Positions 1 to 7,039 of a stretch of 13,601 bases of DNA are shown in pieces (position 1 is the stretch's first letter; each line of letters starts with the position of its first letter). Made by a program: the position numbers and the translations under genes. Where the stretch lies: assembly GCA_900552875.1 (NCBI GenBank), contig USCS01000021.1, positions 1 through 13,601 of the forward strand, given 5' to 3'. The notes under the pieces are model-generated. The model had not been told where the DNA came from. It saw nothing but the letters and a program-made list of their open reading frames with translations, and made no database searches. The DNA is from an uncultured Collinsella sp. (GTDB taxonomy: Bacteria; Actinomycetota; Coriobacteriia; Coriobacteriales; Coriobacteriaceae).

Positions 1-1953
1 AGATAGGACGATCGAATGCTCGAAGGCTTCGATCTCGCGCCCCTCCAGGTCGATGCCGATGACACCGAATACCTTGTCGCCGGTGCGAACCGCGAGGTAG
101 AGACAGCGCGCCTCAGGCAGGGTCCGCGTGCCTGCGCCCGCACGCTTGTTGTTGGTGTAGGTCCAGGTTGCAACGGCGCGCTCGTAGTCGGTGAGCAGCG
201 ACGCGGATCGGTTTTCGGTGCCGGCGGACTCATAGAGCGTCTTGCCGAGTGTGCCGTGTTCGGCGGCGTAGAAGACCACGTCGAGTTTTAGCAGTTTGAT
301 GAGTTGGTTCATGGCGACGCGGGCACACTCCTTCGCGCTATGGGCTTGCTGCAAGAGCTGGTTCGTTTCGAGGAGTACGCGCGTTTTGAATGCGTTCTCG
401 GCGGAGGTGCGGGCGTTGTCGGCGATGCGCGCAGTTAACTCGCCGGCGACCATAGCGGTAGCGAACATGATGCCGAACGTGACCAGATAGCTTCGGTCGT
501 AGCTGGCGAGCGAAAACAGAGGCGTGACGAAGCAGAAGTTGTAAAGCACTACAGAGAGCACGCTCGATACGATCGTGCAGATACGCCCCGTCGTGGTGAC
601 GGCGGTCAGCAGGGCCGTGAGGATATAGAGGGATATGATGCTGGAATCGGCAAATCCCAGATGGCGGAAAGCCGTGCCGATCGCCGTGGCGACAAGAGAG
701 AGGGCCAGCGTGCGAAGCACGTCTCGGCTGCTGGGCGGCTGCAGGGCGAGCGCACGGCGGCGTCCTTTGGGCCGGGAGGGCGGAGTCGACTGGTCTGGAA
801 TGATGTAAATGTCGAGGTTCGGGGCGAACGTTATGAGCTGTTCTACGAGAGATTTGCGGCCGAAGAGGGCCTGACGGACGCTGCTGCGCTCGCCCGTGCG
901 TCCCATGACGATCTTCGAAATACCCGACAGGCGCGCGAACTCGGAGATCTGAAACGCGACGTCGTCGCCATAGACGGTTTCCATATGTGCTCCGAGCTGC
1001 TCGGCTAGGGCGATATTGGCTGCAAGCTTGGCGCGCTCATCATCGCTCATGGCTTGCGTGCGCGGGCTCTCTACGAACAGGGCGACGAGCTCGCTGCGAA
1101 ACGCTTTCGCCATGCGTGCGGCGGCGCGGACGATGCGGGGATTGGTCGGCGCCGGGGAGACACAGACTAAGATACGCTCCCTGGTGTAGTAGTCACGGTT
1201 TCCCAGCACGCGTGCGGCGTCTGTGAGGTGGCCGGTGCGATCGGCGCAGCGGCGCAGCGCGATTTCTCGGAGTGCGGTGAGGTTCTCGACGGTAAAAAAA
1301 TGCTGTTGCGCTCGGTCGGCTTGTGCGGGACGGTAGACGAGGCCGGCGCGAAGGCGCTCGAGTAGGTCTTCGGGCTCTATGTCGACGAGCTCGACCTGGT
1401 CGGCATCATCGAAGATACGGTCGGGGATTCGTTCGCTCACGACAACGCCGGTGATGGATGCAACCATGTCGTTTAGGCTCTCGATGTGCTGAACGTTCAC
1501 GGTCGTATAGACGTCGATTCCCGCATGTAGAAGTTCCTCGACGTCTTGATAGCGTTTGTCGTGGCGAGACCCCGGCGCATTCGTATGGGCGAGCTCGTCG
1601 ACAAGGATGAGCTGAGGGGCGCGTTCGATAGCCGTATCTAGATCGAACTCGCTGAGCGCAATGCCGTTGTGCTCGATGAGTTTACAGGGCACGTTCTCAA
1701 GCCCTTGTGCAAGATGGGCAGTTGCCGGACGTTCGTGCGGCTCGATGTATCCCGCGACGACGTCGACACCTCGCCGCTTGGCGGCGTGGGCGGCTTGAAG
1801 CATCGCATAGGTTTTGCCTGCGCCAGCAGCGTAGCCAAAGAAAATCTTGAGGTGTCCCCGGCTGGTTCGAGCGTCATCGGCGGCCTCGTCTTTCTCAATT
1901 GCCTTGAGGATGAGGTCTGGGTTGACGCGAGTGTCCGATGCGTCGCGCTGCAT
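1..1953 (-). CDS. kdpD: KdpD, potassium sensor histidine kinase (C-terminal part beyond window edge)
   Basis: Sensor kinase that, with KdpE, controls the Kdp K+ pump. The frame is open from ATG (1953-1951) to base 1, giving 651 codons; the catalytic kinase end is outside the window. The start is supported by AGAAAGG (1961-1967 on the reverse strand). Visible in order: the KdpD domain with a Walker A GYAAGAGKT (residues 40-48) and VDELAHTN (118-125), followed by the family's VYTTVNVQHIESLND stretch; a universal-stress-protein domain from about residue 258 (RILVCVSP) to about 380; a membrane block of about four helices around 405-500; then a helical linker and a GAF-like region. The family is usually near 900 residues, so the missing part should hold the phospho-accepting His and ATPase domains. 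In the USP domain the c-di-AMP motif described for Staphylococcus (SxS...FTAxY) is not evident: the equivalent stretch reads LVALFV. It is divergent from kdpFABC rather than downstream as in E. coli. Confidence 0.95.
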   Translation of the reverse strand, partial: MQRDASDTRVNPDLILKAIEKDEAADDARTSRGHLKIFFGYAAGAGKTYAMLQAAHAAKRRGVDVVAGYIEPHERPATAHLAQGLENVPCKLIEHNGIALSEFDLDTAIERAPQLILVDELAHTNAPGSRHDKRYQDVEELLHAGIDVYTTVNVQHIESLNDMVASITGVVVSERIPDRIFDDADQVELVDIEPEDLLERLRAGLVYRPAQADRAQQHFFTVENLTALREIALRRCADRTGHLTDAARVLGNRDYYTRERILVCVSPAPTNPRIVRAAARMAKAFRSELVALFVESPRTQAMSDDERAKLAANIALAEQLGAHMETVYGDDVAFQISEFARLSGISKIVMGRTGERSSVRQALFGRKSLVEQLITFAPNLDIYIIPDQSTPPSRPKGRRRALALQPPSSRDVLRTLALSLVATAIGTAFRHLGFADSSIISLYILTALLTAVTTTGRICTIVSSVLSVVLYNFCFVTPLFSLASYDRSYLVTFGIMFATAMVAGELTARIADNARTSAENAFKTRVLLETNQLLQQAHSAKECARVAMNQLIKLLKLDVVFYAAEHGTLGKTLYESAGTENRSASLLTDYERAVATWTYTNNKRAGAGTRTLPEARCLYLAVRTGDKVFGVIGIDLEGREIEAFEHSIVLS

Positions 1954-2025
1954 AGCGTAGCCTTTCTGAAACGTTGTCCATGCGTGCATACGCGGTGAGG
2001 ACGCCACTGTATGCTCGCGAGGTCG

Positions 2026-2031
2026 AGTATA
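2026..2031 (-). promoter_or_regulatory. Candidate -10 box of kdpD
   Basis: On the reverse strand this reads TATACT, five of six bases of the TATAAT consensus, 72 bases upstream of the kdpD start codon. No convincing -35 box is present 16-18 bases upstream, so the promoter may need an activator or be weak. Confidence 0.4.
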
Positions 2032-2064
2032 GGCGCACTGCAGCCGCAATAGTGCTTTCTACCT

Positions 2065-2117
2065 GCATCTTTACGGCATCTTAAGGACGTGAGCCCCGGC
2101 CCTCACGCCTCTTTAAT
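2065..2117 (+). promoter_or_regulatory. Candidate KdpE-type direct repeat and kdpF promoter
   Basis: Two 11-base units, GCATCTTTACG (2065-2075) and GCATCTTAAGG (2076-2086), match at 9 of 11 positions and lie one helical turn apart. This is the usual architecture for OmpR/PhoB-family regulators, which include KdpE. A good -10 box, TTTAAT (2112-2117), follows. The position for a -35 box (2089-2094, GTGAGC) does not match consensus and directly abuts the repeat, as expected for an activator-dependent promoter. Binding by KdpE is inferred from layout; no match to the E. coli KdpE site is claimed. Confidence 0.5.
2088..2107. repeat. Perfect dyad between repeat and -10 box
   Basis: CGTGAG (2088-2093) and CTCACG (2102-2107) are perfect inverted arms around CCCCGGCC. 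The dyad fills the space between the putative KdpE repeat and the -10 box of kdpF, so it could be an operator. If transcription starts further upstream it could instead fold as an RNA hairpin followed by TCTTT. Confidence 0.4.
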
Positions 2118-2160
2118 CCCTAGAAGCGTTTACTGTCCCCAGACGCTTGCGAGAGCAGGC

Positions 2161-2176
2161 GTCCGAGACATCGGAC
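2161..2176 (+). promoter_or_regulatory. Hairpin in the kdpF leader
   Basis: GTCCGA-GACA-TCGGAC forms a perfect 6-bp stem with a 4-base loop, ending 9 bases before the kdpF Shine-Dalgarno (AAAGGGG, 2185-2191). The 5' arm overlaps an alternative pairing, GACGC (2142-2146) with GCGTC (2159-2163), so two mutually exclusive folds are possible. Whether it affects translation is unknown. Confidence 0.4.
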
Positions 2177-2197
2177 CGCGCGTGAAAGGGGCGGTAA

Positions 2198-2284
2198 ATG
2201 GACATCCTCATTCCCATCATCGGAGTCGTCTGCATTGGACTCCTTATCTATTACATCTACATTCTGATGAGGAGTGATTCGTAA
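2198..2284 (+). CDS. kdpF: KdpF, small membrane subunit of the Kdp K+ pump
   Basis: A 28-residue protein, beginning MDILIPIIGV and ending ILMRSDS, that is almost entirely one hydrophobic helix. E. coli KdpF is 29 residues and stabilises the KdpABC complex in the membrane. The start is fixed by AAAGGGG at 2185-2191, seven bases upstream. It ends 3 bases before kdpA, and the kdpA ribosome-binding site (GAGGAG, 2269-2274) lies inside its last codons, which suggests translational coupling. Identification rests on position, size and hydrophobicity, since so short a sequence carries little family signature. Confidence 0.9.
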   Translation: MDILIPIIGVVCIGLLIYYIYILMRSDS

Positions 2285-2287
2285 ACT

Positions 2288-4111
2288 ATGGACGCTGCGA
2301 TTCAGTACATCTTGTACTTTGCCGTGCTCGTCGTCCTGGCCGTTCCGCTCGGTCGGTTCATGGCCCATATCATGGATGGTGAGCATACGTTCCTGTCGCC
2401 TGTGATTGCTCCTGTGGAGCGTGGCGTCTATCGTCTGCTTCGCATCGACGCGGCAGAGCAGATGGGGTGTAGGCGCTATCTGGCGAGCGTGCTGGTCTTT
2501 TCGGGGATCGGCCTCGTGGCCCTTGTGGCACTCCAGGCGTTTCAGTCCTTCTTGCCAGGCAATCCCCAGCACCTGCCGGGTGTGTCATGGGACCTGTCGT
2601 TCAATACGGCTGCTTCCTTCATAACCAACACCAACTGGCAGTCCTACTCCGGTGAGACCACCCTGTCCTACCTTGTGCAGTTCATGGGTCTCACCGTGCA
2701 GAACTTCGTTTCCGCCGGCACCGGTATCGCGGTCATGTTCGCGCTGATCCGCGGCTTCCGTCAGGTCAAGGAGCAGGGTCTGGGTTCCTTCTGGGTCGAC
2801 CTCACCCGCACCGTCCTGTATGTGCTCATCCCGCTGAACCTCGTGTTCGGCATCTGCCTGGCTGCCGGTGGCGTCATCTCCAACTTCCAGCCGGCTCAGA
2901 AGGCTGAGCTCGTAGAGCCCGTCGCTGTCCAGCCTAATGCAGACGGCGGCTGGAGCGTCATCGACGGCGCCCAGATCGAGGGCGACACGGTCAAGGTCGA
3001 CGGCAAGGTTGTCGAGGGCGCGCGCGTGGTCACCGAGCAGTTCCTGCCCCAGGGTCCCGCGGCTCCTCAGGTCGCCATCAAGCAGTCCGGCACCAACGGC
3101 GGAGGCTTCTTCGGAGTGAACTCCGCTCATCCGTATGAGAACCCCAGTGCCTTCACCAACATCATCGAGATGACCAGCCTGCTGCTGATCCCGGCCGCCT
3201 GTTGCTTCACCTTCGGTATCGGCGTCAAAAACACCAAGCAGGGCAAGGCCATCTTTGCCGCCATGTTCATCCTGCTGGTGATCTTCGCCGGCATCATCGC
3301 CCTCAACGAGCATGCGGGCACCCCGCAGCTGGCAGATGGCGGCGCGGTCAACATCGAGATGACCGATGGCCAGGCTGGCGGCAACATGGAGGGCAAGGAG
3401 AGCCGCTTCGGTATCGCCTCCTCTTCCACCTGGTCCGCTTTCACGACGGCTGCTTCCAACGGCTCGGTTAACTCCATGCACGACTCCTACACCCCGCTGG
3501 GCGGTTTTGTCCAGATGCTCCAGATGGCTCTGGGCGAGGTCGTCTTCGGCGGCGTGGGCTGCGGCCTGTACGGCATGATCGGCTTCGCCATCCTCACAGT
3601 GTTCATCGCCGGCCTCATGGTCGGACGCACGCCTGAGTTCCTGGGCAAGAAGATCGAGCCGGGCGAGATGCGCTGGGCAGTTGTCCTGTGCTTGGCAACT
3701 CCGTTTGCCATTCTGGTGTGCTCGGCCATCGCCTGCATGGTGCCCGGTCTTGCCGACCAGCTCAACAATGGTGGCGCGCACGGCTTCTCCGAGGCGCTGT
3801 ATGCCTTCACCTCATGCGGCGGCAACAACGGCTCGGCGTTTGCAGGCATGAACTGCAACATTCCCTGGATCAACGTCATGCTCGGCCTCGAGATGCTGTT
3901 CGCCCGCTTCATGCCTATCATCGGTACGCTGGCTATCGCCGGCTCGCTGGCCAAGAAGGGCAAGGTCGCCGAGAGCGCCGGTACCCTGTCTACCACCAAC
4001 GGCATGTTCGTATTCCTGCTCGTGTTCATCGTTCTGCTGATCGGTGCCCTGAGCTTCTTCCCGGCCCTGGCGCTTGGCCCCGTTGCCGAGTTCTTCCAGA
4101 TGATTGCGTAA
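2288..4111 (+). CDS. kdpA: KdpA, K+-channel-like subunit of the Kdp ATPase
   Basis: Potassium-binding and -translocating subunit, a relative of Trk/Ktr channels with four pore loops. Visible loops are TNTNWQSYSGE (113-123), GTNGGGFFGVNSAHPYENP (268-286), HDSYTPLGGF (398-407) and SCGGNNGSAFAG (509-520). About ten membrane helices are present. At 607 residues it is longer than E. coli KdpA (557). A large part of the excess is an insertion at about 207-253, in the loop before the second pore motif, rich in Asp, Gly and Val (WSVIDGAQIEGDTVKVDGK). A second somewhat enlarged loop lies at about 343-375. ATG 2288 follows the kdpF stop by 3 bases; GAGGAG at 2269-2274 is the likely ribosome-binding site, at 13 bases a slightly long distance. 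Confidence 0.97.
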   Translation: MDAAIQYILYFAVLVVLAVPLGRFMAHIMDGEHTFLSPVIAPVERGVYRLLRIDAAEQMGCRRYLASVLVFSGIGLVALVALQAFQSFLPGNPQHLPGVSWDLSFNTAASFITNTNWQSYSGETTLSYLVQFMGLTVQNFVSAGTGIAVMFALIRGFRQVKEQGLGSFWVDLTRTVLYVLIPLNLVFGICLAAGGVISNFQPAQKAELVEPVAVQPNADGGWSVIDGAQIEGDTVKVDGKVVEGARVVTEQFLPQGPAAPQVAIKQSGTNGGGFFGVNSAHPYENPSAFTNIIEMTSLLLIPAACCFTFGIGVKNTKQGKAIFAAMFILLVIFAGIIALNEHAGTPQLADGGAVNIEMTDGQAGGNMEGKESRFGIASSSTWSAFTTAASNGSVNSMHDSYTPLGGFVQMLQMALGEVVFGGVGCGLYGMIGFAILTVFIAGLMVGRTPEFLGKKIEPGEMRWAVVLCLATPFAILVCSAIACMVPGLADQLNNGGAHGFSEALYAFTSCGGNNGSAFAGMNCNIPWINVMLGLEMLFARFMPIIGTLAIAGSLAKKGKVAESAGTLSTTNGMFVFLLVFIVLLIGALSFFPALALGPVAEFFQMIA

Positions 4112-4127
4112 AGGAGGGCGCAGATTT

Positions 4128-6188
4128 ATGACTATGCAAAAAGACATGATGGGCCGCGCGGTCCGCGACTCGTTTGCCAAGCTGGATCCTCGCGTCCAGA
4201 TTCAAAACCCGGTCATGTTCCTGGTGTGGCTTTCCGCCGCCATGACCTCCGTCCTGGCCGTCGCTTCCATTTTCGGTGTGCAGGACGCGGGTGTGCCCAC
4301 CTACTATGTGGTCGCCATCGCGGTCATCCTGTGGCTTACCGACCTGTTCTCGAACTTCGCCGAGGCGCTTGCCGAGGGCCGCGGTAAAGCCCAGGCCGAT
4401 TCCCTGCGTGCGGCCAAGAAGGATGTCGAGGCCCATCGCATCGAGTCCGTTGAGGACAAGGAGCACTTCACCGTCGTTCCCGGCACCGAGCTCACGCGCG
4501 GCGACCTGGTGATCGTACGCGCCGGCGAGCAGATTCCCGGCGACGGCGACGTCATTGAGGGCGCTGCTTCCGTTGACGAGTCCGCCATCACCGGCGAGTC
4601 CGCCCCCGTGGTCCGCGAGGCCGGCGGCGACCGCTCTGCCGTTACCGGCGGTACCACGGTGCTGTCCGACTGGATCATCGTCAAGATCTCCAGTGAGCCC
4701 GGCCAGAGCTTCCTGGACAAGATGATCGCGATGGTCGAGGGTGCCGCGCGCAAGAAGACCCCTAACGAGATCGCTCTGGAGATCTTCCTGGTGGCCCTCT
4801 CCATCGTCTTTATCCTGGTCACGCTGGCCCTGTATTGTTACTCCTGCTTCTCGGTCGGTCTTAACGACATGGACAACCCCACGGCCGTGACCACGCTCGT
4901 GGCGCTGCTCGTGTGCCTGGCTCCTACTACCATCGGCGCCCTTCTTTCCGCCATCGGCATCGCCGGCATGAGCCGTCTGAACGAGGCCAACGTGCTGGCC
5001 ATGTCCGGCCGCGCCATCGAGGCCGCCGGCGACGTCGACATCCTCATGCTCGACAAGACCGGCACCATCACCCTGGGTAACCGCCAAGCCGCCGAGTTCA
5101 TCCCGGTCGACGGCATCGATCCCGCGGAGCTGGCCGATGCCGCCCAGCTTTCCTCGCTGGCCGACGAGACCCCCGAAGGCCGTTCCATCGTCGTGCTCGC
5201 CAAGGAGCAGTTCGGTCTGCGCGGCCGCACACTCGAGGATAAGGGTATGGAGTTCATCCCCTTCACCGCGGCGACCCGCATGTCCGGTGTGAACTACGAG
5301 GGCAATGAGATCCGCAAGGGCGCTGCCGATTCCGTGCGCACCTATGTGGAGGCAGCCGGCGGCGTGTTCTCCCAGGAGTGCGACGAGGCCGTCGAGCGCA
5401 TCGCCAAGGCCGGCGGCACCCCGCTGGTCGTGACCAAGAACTGCCGCGTGCTGGGCGTTGTGTACCTCAAGGACATCATCAAGTCCGGCGTTAAGGAGAA
5501 GTTCGCCGACCTGCGCAAGATGGGCATCAAGACCATCATGGTGACGGGCGACAACCCACTCACCGCCGCGGCAATCGCCGCCGAGGCCGGCGTTGACGAC
5601 TTCCTGGCCGAGGCCACCCCTGAGGGCAAGCTCGAGAAGATCCGCGAGTTCCAGCGTGAGGGCCACCTGGTCGCCATGACCGGCGACGGCACCAACGACG
5701 CGCCGGCGCTGGCGCAGGCGGATGTCGCCGTGGCCATGAACACGGGCACCCAGGCTGCCAAGGAGGCCGGCAACATGGTCGACCTCGACTCCAGCCCCAC
5801 CAAGCTCATCGAGGTCGTGCGTATCGGCAAGCAGCTGCTCATGACCCGCGGTTCGCTTACGACCTTCTCGGTCGCCAACGACATGGCGAAGTACTTCGCT
5901 ATCATCCCGGCCCTGTTCTCGCCGATCTACCCCGGGTTGGACGCCCTCAACATCCTGGGGCTCACCAGCCCGTTGACTGCCGTGCTGTCCGCCATTATCT
6001 ACAACGCGCTGGTCATCGTCGCGCTGATTCCTGCCGCCCTGAAAGGCGTGAAGTACCGCGAGCTTTCATCCGGCCAGCTGCTGACCCACAACCTGCTGGT
6101 GTGGGGTCTGGGCGGTATCGTGGCGCCGTTCGTATTCATCAAGATTATCGACATGCTGCTGGCCTTGTTCGGCATTGGCATGATGTAG
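4128..6188 (+). CDS. kdpB: KdpB, catalytic P-type ATPase subunit
   Basis: The ATP-hydrolysing subunit of the K+ pump, 686 residues against 682 in E. coli. Key features: TGES actuator motif at 155-158, with the Ser corresponding to E. coli Ser162, the inhibitory phosphorylation site; phosphorylation motif DKTGT at 309-313 (Asp309); nucleotide-domain FTAATRMSG (379-387) and KGA (397-399); MVTGDNP (471-477); hinge GDGTNDAP (519-526); and the membrane Asp585/Lys588 pair in FSVANDMAKYF, matching E. coli Asp583/Lys586. All catalytic residues look intact. ATG 4128 is chosen because AAGGAGGG (4111-4118) sits about 10 bases upstream; an in-frame TTG at 4104 would overlap kdpA and has no ribosome-binding site. 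It lies 16 bases after the kdpA stop, in the same operon. Confidence 0.98.
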   Translation: MTMQKDMMGRAVRDSFAKLDPRVQIQNPVMFLVWLSAAMTSVLAVASIFGVQDAGVPTYYVVAIAVILWLTDLFSNFAEALAEGRGKAQADSLRAAKKDVEAHRIESVEDKEHFTVVPGTELTRGDLVIVRAGEQIPGDGDVIEGAASVDESAITGESAPVVREAGGDRSAVTGGTTVLSDWIIVKISSEPGQSFLDKMIAMVEGAARKKTPNEIALEIFLVALSIVFILVTLALYCYSCFSVGLNDMDNPTAVTTLVALLVCLAPTTIGALLSAIGIAGMSRLNEANVLAMSGRAIEAAGDVDILMLDKTGTITLGNRQAAEFIPVDGIDPAELADAAQLSSLADETPEGRSIVVLAKEQFGLRGRTLEDKGMEFIPFTAATRMSGVNYEGNEIRKGAADSVRTYVEAAGGVFSQECDEAVERIAKAGGTPLVVTKNCRVLGVVYLKDIIKSGVKEKFADLRKMGIKTIMVTGDNPLTAAAIAAEAGVDDFLAEATPEGKLEKIREFQREGHLVAMTGDGTNDAPALAQADVAVAMNTGTQAAKEAGNMVDLDSSPTKLIEVVRIGKQLLMTRGSLTTFSVANDMAKYFAIIPALFSPIYPGLDALNILGLTSPLTAVLSAIIYNALVIVALIPAALKGVKYRELSSGQLLTHNLLVWGLGGIVAPFVFIKIIDMLLALFGIGMM

Positions 6189-6200
6189 ACGGAGGTTTGT

Positions 6201-6791
6201 ATGTTCAAAGGTATCGCATCGCGCGCACTTGGCGTGTTCGCGCTGTTTACCATCGTCTGCGGCCTGGGATACACGCTCGTGGTGACTGGCGTCGCGCAGC
6301 TTGCGTTTCCGTACCAGGCGAACGGATCGCTTATTACGGTCGACGGCAAGGTTGTGGGTTCCGAGCTCATCGGCCAGAACTTCGATGACGAAGCCCACAT
6401 GTGGGGTCGTATCCAGAACGTGTCAATTGTCGAAGGCGAAGACGGCGAGCTCATGGCGTATGGTGCCCCGTCCAACCTGTCCCCGGCGAGTGAGGAGTAT
6501 CGGCAGCTGATTGATGCGCGCGTGAAGAAGATCCGCGCCGCCAACCCCGATGCCGATATGGACGCTGTGCCCGTCGACCTGGTGACGTGTTCGGGGTCCG
6601 GCCTCGACCCGGAGATCTCTCCGGATGCCGCCGAGTACCAAGTCCCGCGCCTTGCCAAGGCCACGGGCAAGAGCGAAGGCGAGGTGCGCGAGATCATCGC
6701 CGCGTGCACCAAGGACCGATTCCTGGGCGTCTTCGGCGAGCCCACGGTCAACGTGCTCAAGGTGAACCTTATGCTGGACGGCGCGCTGTAG
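6201..6791 (+). CDS. kdpC: KdpC, accessory subunit of the Kdp ATPase
   Basis: Single-span subunit that couples to KdpB and completes the KdpFABC complex. At 196 residues it compares with 190 in E. coli. One N-terminal membrane helix (about 8-33) is followed by FPYQANGSLI, VDGKVVGSELIGQNF, SGSGLDPEISPDAAEYQVPR and the C-terminal GEPTVNVLKVNLMLD, all typical of the family. Variant points: the usual GRPS after the GQNF motif reads GRIQ, and the SGGSN loop reads YGAPSN, so the middle loop differs from the proteobacterial form. ATG 6201 follows GGAGG (6191-6195), 12 bases after the kdpB stop. It is the last gene of the operon; a terminator hairpin follows. Confidence 0.95.
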   Translation: MFKGIASRALGVFALFTIVCGLGYTLVVTGVAQLAFPYQANGSLITVDGKVVGSELIGQNFDDEAHMWGRIQNVSIVEGEDGELMAYGAPSNLSPASEEYRQLIDARVKKIRAANPDADMDAVPVDLVTCSGSGLDPEISPDAAEYQVPRLAKATGKSEGEVREIIAACTKDRFLGVFGEPTVNVLKVNLMLDGAL

Positions 6792-6807
6792 GTGAGGGAG
6801 TGGCGGA

Positions 6808-6837
6808 TGAGGGCATGACTGACTATCTGAGCCCTCA
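6808..6837 (+). repeat. Hairpin 3' of kdpC
   Basis: TGAGGGC (6808-6814) and GCCCTCA (6831-6837) are perfect 7-base inverted arms with a 16-base loop and no T-tract. It lies just upstream of the larger terminator hairpin and may stabilise the kdp message 3' end. Confidence 0.4.
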
Positions 6838-6855
6838 ATTCCACCCCGCCCATCA

Positions 6856-6926
6856 GTTGCGGTGGAATACGGACTGTTTTGCCTGTCAAAAGCCTCATCT
6901 ACTCCGTATTTCACCGCAACTTTTTT
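6856..6926 (+). terminator. Long intrinsic terminator of the kdp operon
   Basis: GTTGCGGTGGAATACGGA (6856-6873) pairs with TCCGTATTTCACCGCAAC (6903-6920) over 18 bases, with one G-U pair, and is followed at once by TTTTTT (6921-6926). The 29-base loop contains a nested TTTTG/CAAAA stem (6877-6881, 6887-6891). Upstream, ATTCCACC (6838-6845) can pair with GGTGGAAT (6861-6868), disrupting the main stem, so an alternative non-terminating fold exists. Confidence 0.75.
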
Positions 6927-6950
6927 GTGAGGGTCGGGATTGAAGGTAGG

Positions 6951-6970
6951 GAGTGCGAGCGAGTGCGAAT
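6951..6970. repeat. Tandem 10-bp repeat upstream of the reductase gene
   Basis: GAGTGCGAGC is followed directly by GAGTGCGAAT; the first 8 bases are identical, at a 10-base spacing. It lies just upstream of a plausible -10 region (TACGAT, 6985-6990) for the following gene, so it may be a regulator site. A chance repeat in a short GC-rich stretch is also possible. Confidence 0.35.
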
Positions 6971-7039
6971 GCGGCGGATACTGATACGATAGGTGTGTTA
7001 GCAACTGCCGCCGAGCGGCTTAAACGAAAGGAAGCCTGT

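Larger units (their letters stand above)
1954..2197. promoter_or_regulatory. Divergent kdpD/kdpF control region
   Basis: The 244 bases between the two divergent start codons contain no gene. They hold a candidate kdpD -10 box, an 11-bp direct repeat, a dyad, a candidate kdpF -10 box, and a hairpin in the kdpF leader; each is listed separately. A weaker inverted pair, GCATAC (1986-1991) and GTATGC (2009-2014), lies between the kdpD -10 and its start codon. No match to a known riboswitch core was recognised by eye. Confidence 0.7.

Noticed and set aside
661..1226. Plus-strand open frames within the kdpD region
   Set aside because: The minus strand is one continuous 651-codon KdpD frame with clear motifs; the plus-strand frames are short and have no family features.
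2110..2197. Possible c-di-AMP (ydaO) riboswitch in the kdp leader
   Set aside because: The leader is short and I see none of the conserved core segments; only simple hairpins are present.
2585..5666. Long antisense open frames across kdpA and kdpB (2585-3781 and 4026-5666, minus strand)
   Set aside because: They are His/Gly/Asp-rich translations with no recognisable domain and mirror GC-biased codons of two certain genes on the other strand.
6953..7039. Upstream in-frame extension of the flavoenzyme gene
   Set aside because: The extension has no ribosome-binding site and no family similarity; AAAGGAAG and the LFSPIKVG start support ATG 7040.
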